From NCBI GenBank assembly GCA_902566785.1, contig CACFKI010000007.1, positions 1 through 40,286 on the forward strand: 40,286 nt of DNA, given 5' to 3'. The notes below the pieces were generated by a model. That model was not told the DNA's origin. It ran no database searches and saw nothing but the letters and a program-made list of their open reading frames with translations. The translations under genes were made by a program, and so were the position numbers. Below, one piece after another: positions 7,218 to 16,090 of the stretch (position 1 is the first letter of the stretch; the number at the start of each line of letters is the position of its first letter). The stretch is from an uncultured Pelagibacteraceae bacterium (GTDB lineage: Bacteria > Pseudomonadota > Alphaproteobacteria > Pelagibacterales > Pelagibacteraceae).

Positions 7218-8445
7218 ACTTTTTTCCCAATCTTTTTTTTATAATTTGTTTATCTTTGTATGCATCTCCGCAACTGTTAACTACAACAATTGTATCTTTA
7301 CTGAATTTTTTTGACTCCTTTATTGCAACAGAGAAAGCATGACTCGGCTCCAAGGATGGTCTTAGTTTTTCATATTTAGTTACTAGCTTAAATGCCTCTA
7401 AAGCATCCTCATCGCTTGCAGCGGTATATCTTGCTCTCTTTGTGTCTTTTAAAAAACAATGAAGTGGGGAGATACCAGGATAGTCAAGCCCTGCAGATAT
7501 TGACTCTGTTTCTTCTATTTGCCCATCTGAGTTTTGATTTACGTATTGAGCAGCTCCGTGCAAAATTCCAATTTTTGATCCATAAGTTAATGGTGCTGCA
7601 TGTTTTTTACTTTTTTTTGGACCCCCAGCTTCCACACCAATAAATTCACACTGTCTCTTATCAATATCCATAAATTCGTTCCAAAATCCAAAACTAGAAC
7701 TTCCACCACCAACACAATTGTACAATTTAAGTTTTTTAGGTATAGAGCCGAATTCATTAATTAATTGAATTTTAAGTTCCCTTGAAATTTGGCTAGTACT
7801 CCATCCACATATACGAACAAATACTGCTGGTCCTACTGTACTACCAACGCACATTGCTGTCGTGTCACAGTTTGCAACCCAGAAACGCATGCATTCAGAA
7901 ACAGCATCCACAAGTGTTTGGCTTCCAGAGTAAACTGGAATGACTTCTGCACCATTTTTTTTCATAGCTTTTACATTTGGTTGTTGTCTTTCTATGTCCT
8001 TCGCACCCATAAAAATTTTACATTTAAGACCAAACTTTTTAGCTGCCATGCTTAACATTTTTCCTGCATACCCTGCACCTGTATCACCACAAATAACCCT
8101 TTTTCCAGACCTTCTAGCTAGCAAACAATGGACAGTAGCATTATAAATCTTATGTGCGCCTCCATTGGCATCTGATACAACCTTAGACCAAATTTGCGCT
8201 CCTCCCACGTGTTTAGTTAAATTTTCTAGTTTTATAAAACGGGTAGGTGAACCAACCCAATTTTTAAAATATTTATCTCTTTCATTGATAAACTTTTTAT
8301 CCTTCTTAAGTTTGTTAAAAAGTATTTCTAAATCCTCAATTGGTTTTTTTAATGTCTCAGGAACAAAATTTCCTCCAAATTTGCCACCCCAAAAACCCAA
8401 TTTGTTACCTTGGTCAATTACTGGAATTCCTTTTTTAAGCTTCAT
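7210..8445 (-). CDS. trpB: Tryptophan synthase beta chain, divergent active site
   Basis: 411 residues, normal TrpB length, and alignable end to end: N terminus GGKFGGNFVPETLKKP, PLP lysine K99 in GAHKIYNA, phosphate cradle CVGGGSSSFG (about 244-253) and ISAGLDYPGISPLH (about 317-329). It should join indole and serine to give tryptophan with PLP. Several residues that are nearly invariant in classical TrpB are changed: the EDLNHTGAHKINN box reads SDANGGAHKIYN, the carboxylate loop ETGAGQHG reads DTGAGYAG (catalytic Glu109 replaced by D121, His115 by Ala), the GPHPYP stretch is lost, and the Ser near the PLP nitrogen in NLSGRGDKD is Cys in NSCGDAYKD (C392). Its position between trpF and trpA argues that it is still the biosynthetic enzyme. 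Confidence 0.88.
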   Translation of the reverse strand: MKLKKGIPVIDQGNKLGFWGGKFGGNFVPETLKKPIEDLEILFNKLKKDKKFINERDKYFKNWVGSPTRFIKLENLTKHVGGAQIWSKVVSDANGGAHKIYNATVHCLLARRSGKRVICGDTGAGYAGKMLSMAAKKFGLKCKIFMGAKDIERQQPNVKAMKKNGAEVIPVYSGSQTLVDAVSECMRFWVANCDTTAMCVGSTVGPAVFVRICGWSTSQISRELKIQLINEFGSIPKKLKLYNCVGGGSSSFGFWNEFMDIDKRQCEFIGVEAGGPKKSKKHAAPLTYGSKIGILHGAAQYVNQNSDGQIEETESISAGLDYPGISPLHCFLKDTKRARYTAASDEDALEAFKLVTKYEKLRPSLEPSHAFSVAIKESKKFSKDTIVVVNSCGDAYKDKQIIKKRLGKKYA

Positions 8446-9059
8446 ATTTTAACAGTTAAATTTAACAATTTATCGATTTTATTGATATCTTTTTTTCCTT
8501 CCTCAATTTCTAACGCACCGCTTAAATCAATTATATAATCTTTATATTTTAAATTATGAATATCATCTATTTGAATATTTCCTGCAATCATTTTATTCAA
8601 ATCTTTGGGTATATTATTTAATAGACTATGATCGAAACTTTTAGATCTATGGTAACCCTTGGAGTCAAATAAAATAATATCAGATATTCCAGAATATTTT
8701 TTAAATCCATCAACATCTTTTTTATCTGAAATTGTAAGTGAAGAAATTATTTTTATTTTATATTTATCTTTTATTTCTTTTGATCGGTTTGGGCTGACAT
8801 CATAAAGTTGATAATAATCAAAATTAAAATCTTTAATTTTTTCTAAAAATTCATCTGTTGGATTAACTAATACTGAAACAAATTTAACATTTTTTTTTTC
8901 AACATTGATTAGTTTTTTTAAATTCTCAAATTCAATATATCTTTTGCTTTTTTTATAATTAGTTATGAAACCAATGAATTTTGGTGGGTAGGGATGATTT
9001 AAAATATAATTCAAAGTACTAGGATCCGAGATCCCACATATTTTCACTTTCTTTATCAT
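8442..9059 (-). CDS. trpF: Phosphoribosylanthranilate isomerase
   Basis: 205 residues, a short TIM barrel. It isomerises phosphoribosylanthranilate in tryptophan synthesis. The general base Cys is C8 in VKICGIS and the general acid Asp is D132 in ILFDSKG. Further family marks are KFIGFITNYKKSKRYI, FVSVLVNPT and a phosphate-binding end IIDLSGALEIEEGKKD. The usual QLHG motif is QLYD. It overlaps trpB by 4 nt and the upstream pyrF stop by one base (TGATG), so the genes are probably translated in series. The family call is firm, though the sequence is clearly diverged and AT-driven (many Lys and Ile). Confidence 0.9.
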   Translation of the reverse strand: MIKKVKICGISDPSTLNYILNHPYPPKFIGFITNYKKSKRYIEFENLKKLINVEKKNVKFVSVLVNPTDEFLEKIKDFNFDYYQLYDVSPNRSKEIKDKYKIKIISSLTISDKKDVDGFKKYSGISDIILFDSKGYHRSKSFDHSLLNNIPKDLNKMIAGNIQIDDIHNLKYKDYIIDLSGALEIEEGKKDINKIDKLLNLTVKI

Positions 9060-9751
9060 CAGTAAATATGATTAATTAATCTTTGAATATTTTTTTTTAT
9101 ATTATTTTTTGTTAATGATCTACCCATAACAATCGCATCTGCCTTATTTTTAATTAATGCGTCGAAAGGAGTAACTACTCTTGACTGATCATCTTTTTTA
9201 TCCCCTGGTAATCTTATTCCTGGAGTTAAAATAAATAATTTTTTATATTTTTTTCTAATAATCTTGGCCTCTTGTGCAGAACAAACTATTCCATCACAAC
9301 CTGATTTTTTAATTAAATTTGCTTGTTTTAAAACTAATTGACTAACATTTTTTGTATGACCTATTTGTTTTAAGGTTATGTTGTTTAGACTTGTTAAAAC
9401 TGTTACACCTAAAACTTTAAGTTTATTATTAGTTTTTTTTGCTTCTTTCTTTATTGCTTTCATCATACTCAAACCGCCATTTGCGTGAACTGTTATATAT
9501 ATACAATTTTTAAGGTCCTTAATAGATTTTATAGCTGACTTAGCTGTAGCGCTTATATCATTAATTTTAAGGTCTAAAAAAAAATTACCATTAAATTTTT
9601 CTAAAAACTTTCTACCATTTTTACTATAAAAAAATTGTAAGCCAAACTTTGGAATAATTTCCAACTTTTTATTTTTTGTATCTCTAATTATTTTTCTAAC
9701 AAAATTTACATCTGATGTATCACAGGCGACAAATATCTTATATTTTTTCAT
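9059..9751 (-). CDS. pyrF: Orotidine 5'-phosphate decarboxylase
   Basis: 230 residues. PyrF makes UMP from OMP, the last step of pyrimidine synthesis. The catalytic D-K-x-x-D array is seen as D60, K62 and D65 in FLDLKINDI. Other landmarks are the N-terminal FVACDTSD, TVHANGG, GVTVLTSL, DGIVCSAQEA, the LTPGIRLPGD phosphate-binding loop and the final ADAIVMGRSL. Its start overlaps ihfB by 14 nt and its stop overlaps the trpF start by one base. The order ihfB-pyrF-trpF joins the translation block upstream to the tryptophan block downstream. Confidence 0.95.
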   Translation of the reverse strand: MKKYKIFVACDTSDVNFVRKIIRDTKNKKLEIIPKFGLQFFYSKNGRKFLEKFNGNFFLDLKINDISATAKSAIKSIKDLKNCIYITVHANGGLSMMKAIKKEAKKTNNKLKVLGVTVLTSLNNITLKQIGHTKNVSQLVLKQANLIKKSGCDGIVCSAQEAKIIRKKYKKLFILTPGIRLPGDKKDDQSRVVTPFDALIKNKADAIVMGRSLTKNNIKKNIQRLINHIY

Positions 9752-10028
9752 TTATTTTCTTAAACCACTCTTTTGACATCTTAAACTTAATTAATTTCTT
9801 CTCTTTAATTTCTATTTTCTCATTAGTTTTAGGGTTTCTAGCAATTCTAGCTTTCTGAGTTTTTCCTTCTAAGGTAAAGTTATCCCTTAACTCAATTCTT
9901 TCTTCACGTTTCAATGCATTTTGTATCTCATTAAGTACAATATCTATGAATTTAGATAAATCTTTTTTTAAAAAATTAGGGTAATTGTTAGATAGTATTC
10001 TTAATATATCTGACTTATTTGAGACCAA
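9738..10028 (-). CDS. ihfB: Integration host factor beta subunit (HU/IHF family)
   Basis: 96 residues. A DNA-bending protein of the HU/IHF fold. It has helical N-terminal residues (about 1-45), the ERIELRDNFTL strand and the DNA-contacting arm with the diagnostic ARNPKTNEKIEI stretch. Position directly behind rpsA is the classical place of ihfB in proteobacteria, which favours IHF beta over HU. Five bases separate it from rpsA, and it overlaps pyrF by 14 nt. It probably shapes chromosomal DNA and assists transcription and recombination. No IHF alpha gene is in this window. Confidence 0.88.
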   Translation of the reverse strand: MVSNKSDILRILSNNYPNFLKKDLSKFIDIVLNEIQNALKREERIELRDNFTLEGKTQKARIARNPKTNEKIEIKEKKLIKFKMSKEWFKKINEKI

Positions 10029-10033
10029 TTAAA

Positions 10034-11767
10034 TTATTCTTTTTTTTTTGTTTTTTTATCCTCTAATTTATCTGAAAGTGATGAAAAAGGTAAGTTTTTT
10101 CCTGAAAGTGGGGAAGAAAACTTTGATACAGCCTCTTTATTTTGAAGTTCTTCAAGTAATTTAATACTTAAATTAACTTTTCTTTGACCAAAATTTAATT
10201 CTGAGATTGCTGCATCAATTCTCTCTCCTCCTACAAATCTTGATGGTCTGGCGTCAGCAGTATTTATAGCAATCTGGTTTTTTTTAATCATAAACTCTAA
10301 GTCACATCCTTCAGGTTTTACATATAATCCTTTATTATCTGATGAAGCTACTTTGACTGTTATTATATCATTAACTTTCTTGTCAGAAAACCAATCAAAA
10401 GGATCAACCTTTGTTTGTTTAAGCCCTACTCTGAGTTTTTGATCTTCAGCTTTGATTTCAAGTATCTTAACTTTTAAATTTTCACCCTTTTTAAATTTTT
10501 TTAATTCTTCTTCTGGTTTTCCTTGGTATGAAATATCATTTGCGTGAAGAAAAGCATCTAGATCATAATCTTTCAACTTAAGATAAATTGCATAATCATT
10601 AATTGATGATATTGTACCCTCAATTTCGCCCCCAACACCAACATTTCTTTCTAAAGTTTTGAAAGGATTTTCGGTTGTCAATTTATGTGAAATTGCAACC
10701 CTTCTTTTTTCTTTGTCAATTTCTGTAATAACACAATCTATTTCATCTCCAATTTTAAACATTTTTTTAGCTGAAACATTTTTCTTATTCCAACTTAATT
10801 CACTTGAATGTAATAAAGTACTTAGTCCTGGTTCTAATTCACAAAAACAACCATAGTCTGTAATCTTTACAACCTTAACTTTATATTTTTTATTTAATTC
10901 ATAATTAGTTATGTGTTCAAAAGGATCTGGAGAAAGTTGTTTTATAGAACATCCGACCTGTAATTTTTCTTTATCCACTGTAATTACAAGCAAGTCATGT
11001 CGTTCTCCAATATTAAAAATTTCATCAGGATGATTTACTCTTGAATAAGATATCTCTTGTAAATGAACTAACACATCAAGCTCTCCATTGTTTACATCAA
11101 AAAAACAACCAAAAGAGCTATAACCTTTTACTACAGCACCTTTAATTATATCACCAACTTTATATTTTTCTATAATTTTTGCTTTATCTTCTTTTTTATT
11201 TGATGAAACTATTTGTCTTCTAGAAACGCATGCATTACCTCTTACTTTATCAAGTTTAATCAAAGCAAATTTTTGTGGTTCATTCATCAAATGTGAAATA
11301 TCTTTTAAAGGTTTATCGCTAATTTGACTTCCAGGGCAGAACATTAGAGATCCAGTATCAATGTGTTCAACTATAACTCCACCTTTACACTTACTTTGAA
11401 TTCTACCAATGATAGGTTCATTTTTTTCAAAAGCTTTTTCTAATTCTTGCCAACCTTTAATTTTTTGTGCTTTAGAAGCTGATACAATAACTTCGCCATT
11501 TTTATCCTCAATTTTTTCAAGCAAGACAGGTAATTTTGAACCTACTTTTAGTTTATCGAATAAATTTAGACTTTTGATTTCGTTGATATCTAGTACTGGT
11601 TCTGATTTTAGACCCTCTACAAAAAGGAAAACAAATTTTTCACTTATTTTAGTTACTGTTCCATTTATAATTTTGCCTTCTTCAATTTTTACTTTTGACA
11701 TTTGACTGTTGAGCAAATTTTCAAATTCCTTAACAGTGTCTAAGGACAAGTCTTTATAAACTTCCAT
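10034..11767 (-). CDS. rpsA: 30S ribosomal protein S1
   Basis: 577 residues carrying about six S1 (OB-fold) repeats, at roughly 31-100, 116-180, 203-271, 288-358, 375-446 and 459-527. Repeats 3 to 5 are the best preserved, for example GVVKGYSSFGCFFDVN and VVKITDYGCFCELEPG. S1 binds mRNA on the small subunit and helps initiate on messages with weak ribosome-binding sites, which fits a genome in which many genes here lack an evident Shine-Dalgarno sequence. The C terminus is a Lys-rich tail. The start overlaps cmk by 14 nt, the same aroA-cmk-rpsA-ihfB order found widely in proteobacteria. Confidence 0.95.
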   Translation of the reverse strand: MEVYKDLSLDTVKEFENLLNSQMSKVKIEEGKIINGTVTKISEKFVFLFVEGLKSEPVLDINEIKSLNLFDKLKVGSKLPVLLEKIEDKNGEVIVSASKAQKIKGWQELEKAFEKNEPIIGRIQSKCKGGVIVEHIDTGSLMFCPGSQISDKPLKDISHLMNEPQKFALIKLDKVRGNACVSRRQIVSSNKKEDKAKIIEKYKVGDIIKGAVVKGYSSFGCFFDVNNGELDVLVHLQEISYSRVNHPDEIFNIGERHDLLVITVDKEKLQVGCSIKQLSPDPFEHITNYELNKKYKVKVVKITDYGCFCELEPGLSTLLHSSELSWNKKNVSAKKMFKIGDEIDCVITEIDKEKRRVAISHKLTTENPFKTLERNVGVGGEIEGTISSINDYAIYLKLKDYDLDAFLHANDISYQGKPEEELKKFKKGENLKVKILEIKAEDQKLRVGLKQTKVDPFDWFSDKKVNDIITVKVASSDNKGLYVKPEGCDLEFMIKKNQIAINTADARPSRFVGGERIDAAISELNFGQRKVNLSIKLLEELQNKEAVSKFSSPLSGKNLPFSSLSDKLEDKKTKKKE

Positions 11768-12413
11768 ATTTTTTTTTATTTATCTCCTTTTTTACTAAAT
11801 TTTTTAATTTTACCCGCATTTGGGTTAAATTTAATTTAGTGGTGTCAACTAATACAGCACCTTTAGTAAAAAGCAAAGGGCTTTCTTTTCTATTTTTATC
11901 GTGAAAATCCCTTAATTTTAAGGCTTTTTTTACTTCTTTTAGATTTATAGAACTATTCAATTTTTTAAATTCTTTTAATCTTCTTTTTGCTTTTTCGTTT
12001 AAAGAACACTTAAAAAAAATCTTTAAATCAGCATTTGGCATAATTTTGGATGCAATGTCTCTTCCCTCGATGATAACTTTGTTGTTATGTTTTATAAAAT
12101 CAATTTGAAATTTCTTTAAATAATTTCTTACATATTTTTTTTGAGCAATCGAAGATGCAAGTTTTGTTACATCTGGTTGATAGAGTTCTATTTTATTAAG
12201 TTTTTTAATAGTTATTGATTTAGATATTTTTTTTATAAACTTATTGTTATATTTATATTTATTCTTAATAATTTTAAATGCTAAATACCTGTAAAGTTTT
12301 CCTGATGATAAAAGATTAAAATTAAAAGTCCTAGCAATATAACTGCTCCCAGTACTTTTTCCCGAGGCACTACTACCATCGACGGCTATAGAAAAATTGA
12401 ATTTTCTTTTCAT
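11754..12413 (-). CDS. cmk: Cytidylate kinase
   Basis: 219 residues. It phosphorylates CMP and dCMP with ATP. The P-loop is AVDGSSASGKST near the N terminus (about residues 10-21), with VIIEGRDIASKIMPNADLKIFF (about 113-134, the GRDIGT-like segment) and RRLKEF and RDFHDKNRKESPL (lid and substrate-binding regions) as further marks. The loop is slightly unusual (GSSASGKS rather than GPAGSGKG). It lies directly after aroA with no gap and overlaps rpsA by 14 nt. Confidence 0.93.
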   Translation of the reverse strand: MKRKFNFSIAVDGSSASGKSTGSSYIARTFNFNLLSSGKLYRYLAFKIIKNKYKYNNKFIKKISKSITIKKLNKIELYQPDVTKLASSIAQKKYVRNYLKKFQIDFIKHNNKVIIEGRDIASKIMPNADLKIFFKCSLNEKAKRRLKEFKKLNSSINLKEVKKALKLRDFHDKNRKESPLLFTKGAVLVDTTKLNLTQMRVKLKNLVKKEINKKKYGSL

Positions 12414-13739
12414 TTATTTAAAAATTCCTCCTAATTCCTCAATCGTCTTTAAAAATTTTGGAAATGAAGTATTAATTGAGTCTTTATCGTAAATTTTCCA
12501 TTTTCCACCCAATGCCATAGCTGCAATACAGGACAACATAAATATTCTGTGATCTTTCATAAAATTTTTTACTATAAAATTTTTTGAAAGAGATAAATTT
12601 GGATTACCTTTTATCATAAATGAATTTTTATTGACTATATTCTTAATACCAATCATTTTTAAAAATTTTGAAGATAGTTTTAATCTATCACTTTCCTTAT
12701 GTCTTAATTCATCTAAATTTTGAAAGTAAGAGGTTCCTTTTGCTTTTGCACAAGCAAGAAAAATTAATGGAAGTTCATCTATTAGTCTGCTGTTAAAATC
12801 TTTTGGACATTTAATACATTTTAAATTATTTGAACTATAGACATGAATATCTGATATTTGTTCACCTTTATATTCTCGTCTATTTCTAAGAAGTATTTTT
12901 GCATTCATTTTTTTTAAAACATCAATAATACCTGTCCTTGTTTTATTAACATTTATATTTTTTAAAATTAATTTCGAATTTTTTGATAATAGCGTTAGTA
13001 CAATGAAAAAAGAGGCAGAACTTATATCTCCAGGAATTCTATAATTAAAACCTCTATATTGTTTTTCTCCTTTTAGAGTTATCAAATCATATTTATTTTT
13101 TTTTTTAATATTTAAATTTAATTTTAAAAATTTAAAGAGTAACTCAGTATGGTTTCGAGAAGGTTTACATTTAATTTTTGTAATTCCTGGGGTATTTAAT
13201 GCAGCTAACAATATACAACTTTTAACTTGAGCACTTCCTTTCAATTCAACATAATCAATAGGCCTTAAGTATTTTGTTCCCAAAACTTTAAGTGGAAGTT
13301 TATTGTTCTTAGAATTAATTTTCATACCAAATTTATTTAATGGCTCAATAACTCTTGTAAAATCTCTGTTAGATAAACTTTTATCACCTTTTAAAACTAT
13401 TTTTTTATTAGTTTTTGCTACCACTCCAAGAATAAGTCTTGCAAATGTACCTGAGTTCTGTGCATTAATTTTTGTATTCTCGCGAAAAGAAAATCCATTC
13501 AAACCATTTCCATGAATTTCACAATAATTTTTCTTTTGAATTACTTTAATACCTAACTTTCTAATTGCTATTAGCGCATTATTTACATCTTCAGAATTTA
13601 ATAAATTGAAAATTTTAGACGTCCCTATTGCTTGTGACGCCATAATAGCACATCTAATTGATAAACTTTTATCTCCACTAATACCAATAGATTTATTAAA
13701 ACTATTGATTTTTTTGTTAATCAATAAAAATTTTTTCAT
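12414..13739 (-). CDS. aroA: 3-phosphoshikimate 1-carboxyvinyltransferase (EPSP synthase)
   Basis: 441 residues. It joins phosphoenolpyruvate to shikimate 3-phosphate in the pathway to chorismate, feeding the tryptophan genes downstream and pheA at 22613. Landmarks are SGDKSLSIRCAIMAS (K24, S25, R29), QNSGTFARLILG, LKGDKSLSNRDF, SAQVKSCILLAAL, GDISSASFFIV, and DELPLIFLACAKAKG with the catalytic-site Asp. The first Gly of the usual GNSGT loop is Gln here. It lies 7 nt behind lptB and directly before cmk. The overall motif set looks nearer the GNSGTAARL type than the E. coli type, but I would not assign a class without an alignment. Confidence 0.94.
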   Translation of the reverse strand: MKKFLLINKKINSFNKSIGISGDKSLSIRCAIMASQAIGTSKIFNLLNSEDVNNALIAIRKLGIKVIQKKNYCEIHGNGLNGFSFRENTKINAQNSGTFARLILGVVAKTNKKIVLKGDKSLSNRDFTRVIEPLNKFGMKINSKNNKLPLKVLGTKYLRPIDYVELKGSAQVKSCILLAALNTPGITKIKCKPSRNHTELLFKFLKLNLNIKKKNKYDLITLKGEKQYRGFNYRIPGDISSASFFIVLTLLSKNSKLILKNINVNKTRTGIIDVLKKMNAKILLRNRREYKGEQISDIHVYSSNNLKCIKCPKDFNSRLIDELPLIFLACAKAKGTSYFQNLDELRHKESDRLKLSSKFLKMIGIKNIVNKNSFMIKGNPNLSLSKNFIVKNFMKDHRIFMLSCIAAMALGGKWKIYDKDSINTSFPKFLKTIEELGGIFK

Positions 13740-13746
13740 TTTATAT

Positions 13747-14526
13747 TTAATTTATTTTGAAACTGTCACCAAAGTACGCAGATTTTGCATCCTCATTCTG
13801 TAAGATTTCAGAAGGCTTACCAATTGCAGCAATTTTTTTATTTGCTAAAATTATTGCTCTATCACTTATTGCAAGTAAATCTCTTGCTGCATGATCAGAT
13901 ATTATACATGATCTTGTATTGTCTTCAGTTTGTAGCTTGACTATTGTTTCTTGTAATTCTCTTGTTGACATAATATCTAGTCCTTGAAATGGTTCATCCA
14001 TCAATATTATTTTTGGATCAGAAAGTAATGACATTGCTATGGACAATCTTTTTCTTTGACCACCTGATAAAAATTTTGCTTTTATATCTTTTACTGACTC
14101 TAGTTGAAATTTAGAGATCATATTTTCAATTTTAAAAGTTCTTTGATTTTTATCATTTATAACTATCTCACTTATTGCTTGTAAATTTTGTGAGCAACTT
14201 AAGTTCGCAAAAACTCCTCCTGTTTGAGGTACTATACCCACTCCAAAATCTAGAGCTCTTTTATAAATTGGAATATTGGTTACCTTTTTTTGATTAATTT
14301 CTATTTCTCCAAAATCTGGTTTTAAAAGACCTGTAATCAAATTAAATATTGTTGATTTACCCACACCGTTAGGACCTAATAGACCACAGATTTCGCCCTC
14401 TCTTATCATAAAAGAAATATCTTCTAGAATTTGTCTTTTATTAAATGCAAATGATATATTATTTAATAAAATCTTTGGCCTTTCTTTCTTGAAAGTTGTT
14501 ATTCTAAATTTTTTTATAATTGCCAT
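13747..14526 (-). CDS. lptB: LPS export ABC transporter ATP-binding protein
   Basis: 259 residues. LptB powers extraction of lipopolysaccharide from the inner membrane with LptF/LptG. Walker A is GPNGVGKST (residues 51-59), the signature is LSGGQRKRLSIAMSL, Walker B is IILMDEPFQGLD, and the switch region is IISDHAARDLLAISDRA. The C-terminal AYFGDSFKIN matches the YLG-x-x-F end of LptB proteins. A roughly 17-residue N-terminal extension precedes the ATPase core. The gene directly upstream is lptC with no gap; no lptA lies between them, unlike the usual lptC-lptA-lptB order. Confidence 0.92.
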   Translation of the reverse strand: MAIIKKFRITTFKKERPKILLNNISFAFNKRQILEDISFMIREGEICGLLGPNGVGKSTIFNLITGLLKPDFGEIEINQKKVTNIPIYKRALDFGVGIVPQTGGVFANLSCSQNLQAISEIVINDKNQRTFKIENMISKFQLESVKDIKAKFLSGGQRKRLSIAMSLLSDPKIILMDEPFQGLDIMSTRELQETIVKLQTEDNTRSCIISDHAARDLLAISDRAIILANKKIAAIGKPSEILQNEDAKSAYFGDSFKIN

Positions 14527-15117
14527 CTACTTTCTTTTTATTTTAATTGTATCTTCTTTGTCAAACATATTAATTGTAATACTTTCCTCAAGAATATTAA
14601 AATCAATATTATCTGCAAAACTTTCCATATTTTTATTATTAAATATAATATTACCATTTATTGATGCAAAATTTTTACTTAGATCAATATAAAAATTATC
14701 GCTTGTAATTAAATTTGCCTGGTAAAGAATATTTACATTAATGTAAAACTTTGTTTTTAGGTTTAGTTTGTTATAATCTGCTTTTTCTGAAGTTATAAAA
14801 ATAGTATCTTTACCCACCATTTTTATTTTAGCTTTAACATCTGTCAACTTTACGGAGTTCTCATCATCAATTGAAATCTCGCCAAATTTAGAGTCTATTT
14901 TAAATTTATTACCATCCATATCTATATTTTCAAAGCTTAAGTCTTCTATGATATTGTCTGCCTTTTCTTTTAGTGAGCTTTTTTCAATAATTATTTCATT
15001 TTGATCTAATTCTGATTGGTCAACTGTCTGATAAAAATATTTATAAAAAAAGAATAAAGTTATTAAGAAAATAGTAAATATTAAAAAAATTTGTGTTAGA
15101 GTTTTAACATTCATCAA
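14527..15117 (-). CDS. lptC: LptC-like LPS export protein
   Basis: 196 residues. One N-terminal membrane helix (about residues 8-27, IFLIFTIFLITLFFFYKYF) is followed by a soluble domain rich in beta strands with alternating hydrophobic residues (about 55-190), such as FKIDSKFGEISI and FYIDLSKNFASINGNIIF. This is the LptC layout: a bitopic inner-membrane protein whose periplasmic jellyroll receives LPS from LptBFG. The sequence is poorly conserved, so the call rests mainly on layout and on its place between kdsD and lptB. Because no separate lptA lies here, the domain could also take part of the LptA role, which is speculation. Start overlaps kdsD by 4 nt. Confidence 0.75.
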   Translation of the reverse strand: MMNVKTLTQIFLIFTIFLITLFFFYKYFYQTVDQSELDQNEIIIEKSSLKEKADNIIEDLSFENIDMDGNKFKIDSKFGEISIDDENSVKLTDVKAKIKMVGKDTIFITSEKADYNKLNLKTKFYINVNILYQANLITSDNFYIDLSKNFASINGNIIFNNKNMESFADNIDFNILEESITINMFDKEDTIKIKRK

Positions 15118-16085
15118 CTTATATTTGCACTTAATATATGGTGGATATGCAATAAACCTATTGTTTTTCTTCTTCTTTTGTTTTTATGAACACATAAACT
15201 GGTAATTTTATTTTGAGACATTATTGAAAGAGCTTTTGACGCCAATGTATCTTTATCAACAGTTAAAGGATTGGAAGTCATGATATCACATACATGTAAT
15301 TTTTTTAAATTTGCATTTTTTTGACTAAATCTTCTAATTTGACCATCTGTTATAATACCCGTAGTGAATTTTTTATTATCCACAGCAATTAATACTCCAA
15401 GTTTTTTTTTAGTAATTAGATTCAAGGCTTTTTCCATTTGAAGTTTTTGATTTATAAATGGAATTTTTTTTCCTTTAATCATTAAGTCTTCAACAGTTTT
15501 TAACTGGGCACCTAATGAACCTTTAGGATGTAAAACTTTAAAATTTTTTTTGCTAAAACCTTTTTTATTTAATGCGGCAACTGCTAAACAATCTCCTATT
15601 GCTAGTTGTTCACAAGTACTACTGGTTGGAACAATTCCCAAACCAGCTTCTTTTACCTCAGGTATAAAAAGTTTAATATCTGATGCTTTATATAGTAATG
15701 AATTTTTTTTTGATACGATACCAATTAAAGTGACTCGATTTCTATTAGCATATTCAATAACTGGTTTTAGTTCTTGGGTCTCACCCGAATTACTAAAAAG
15801 TATTAATACATCTTTTTTAGAGATACTACCCAAATCTCCGTGAGAACACTCGTTGGCAGAAAGAGAAAAAGATGGACAGCCCACAGAGGAAAGTGTGGCT
15901 GATATTTTGCTAGCGATCAAATAGCTTTTTCCAACTCCACAAAGTATTACTTTGGATTGACATTTAACGATAGCATCAACAGCTTGATCAAATGATTTAC
16001 TTAATGATACTTTTAGTTTTTTTAATGCAGCTATTTCTAGATCAATAACATTTTTTGCAATACTTTTATAATTAATTTTTTTCAT
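15114..16085 (-). CDS. kdsD: Arabinose-5-phosphate isomerase (KdsD/KpsF)
   Basis: 323 residues. It interconverts ribulose 5-phosphate and arabinose 5-phosphate, the first step towards Kdo for LPS. The N-terminal SIS domain (about 30-180) shows KVILCGVGKSYLIASKISAT, NECSHGDLGSIS, LFSNSGETQEL and IVPTSSTCEQLAIGD. The pair of CBS domains (about 205-320) includes DGQIRRFSQ and VCDIMTSNPLTVDKD. Later enzymes and LPS export are nearby: lptC and lptB follow directly, and kdsB sits at 21876. The gene is 5 nt from rnd and overlaps lptC by 4 nt. Confidence 0.94.
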   Translation of the reverse strand: MKKINYKSIAKNVIDLEIAALKKLKVSLSKSFDQAVDAIVKCQSKVILCGVGKSYLIASKISATLSSVGCPSFSLSANECSHGDLGSISKKDVLILFSNSGETQELKPVIEYANRNRVTLIGIVSKKNSLLYKASDIKLFIPEVKEAGLGIVPTSSTCEQLAIGDCLAVAALNKKGFSKKNFKVLHPKGSLGAQLKTVEDLMIKGKKIPFINQKLQMEKALNLITKKKLGVLIAVDNKKFTTGIITDGQIRRFSQKNANLKKLHVCDIMTSNPLTVDKDTLASKALSIMSQNKITSLCVHKNKRRRKTIGLLHIHHILSANIS

Positions 16086-16090
16086 AAAGT

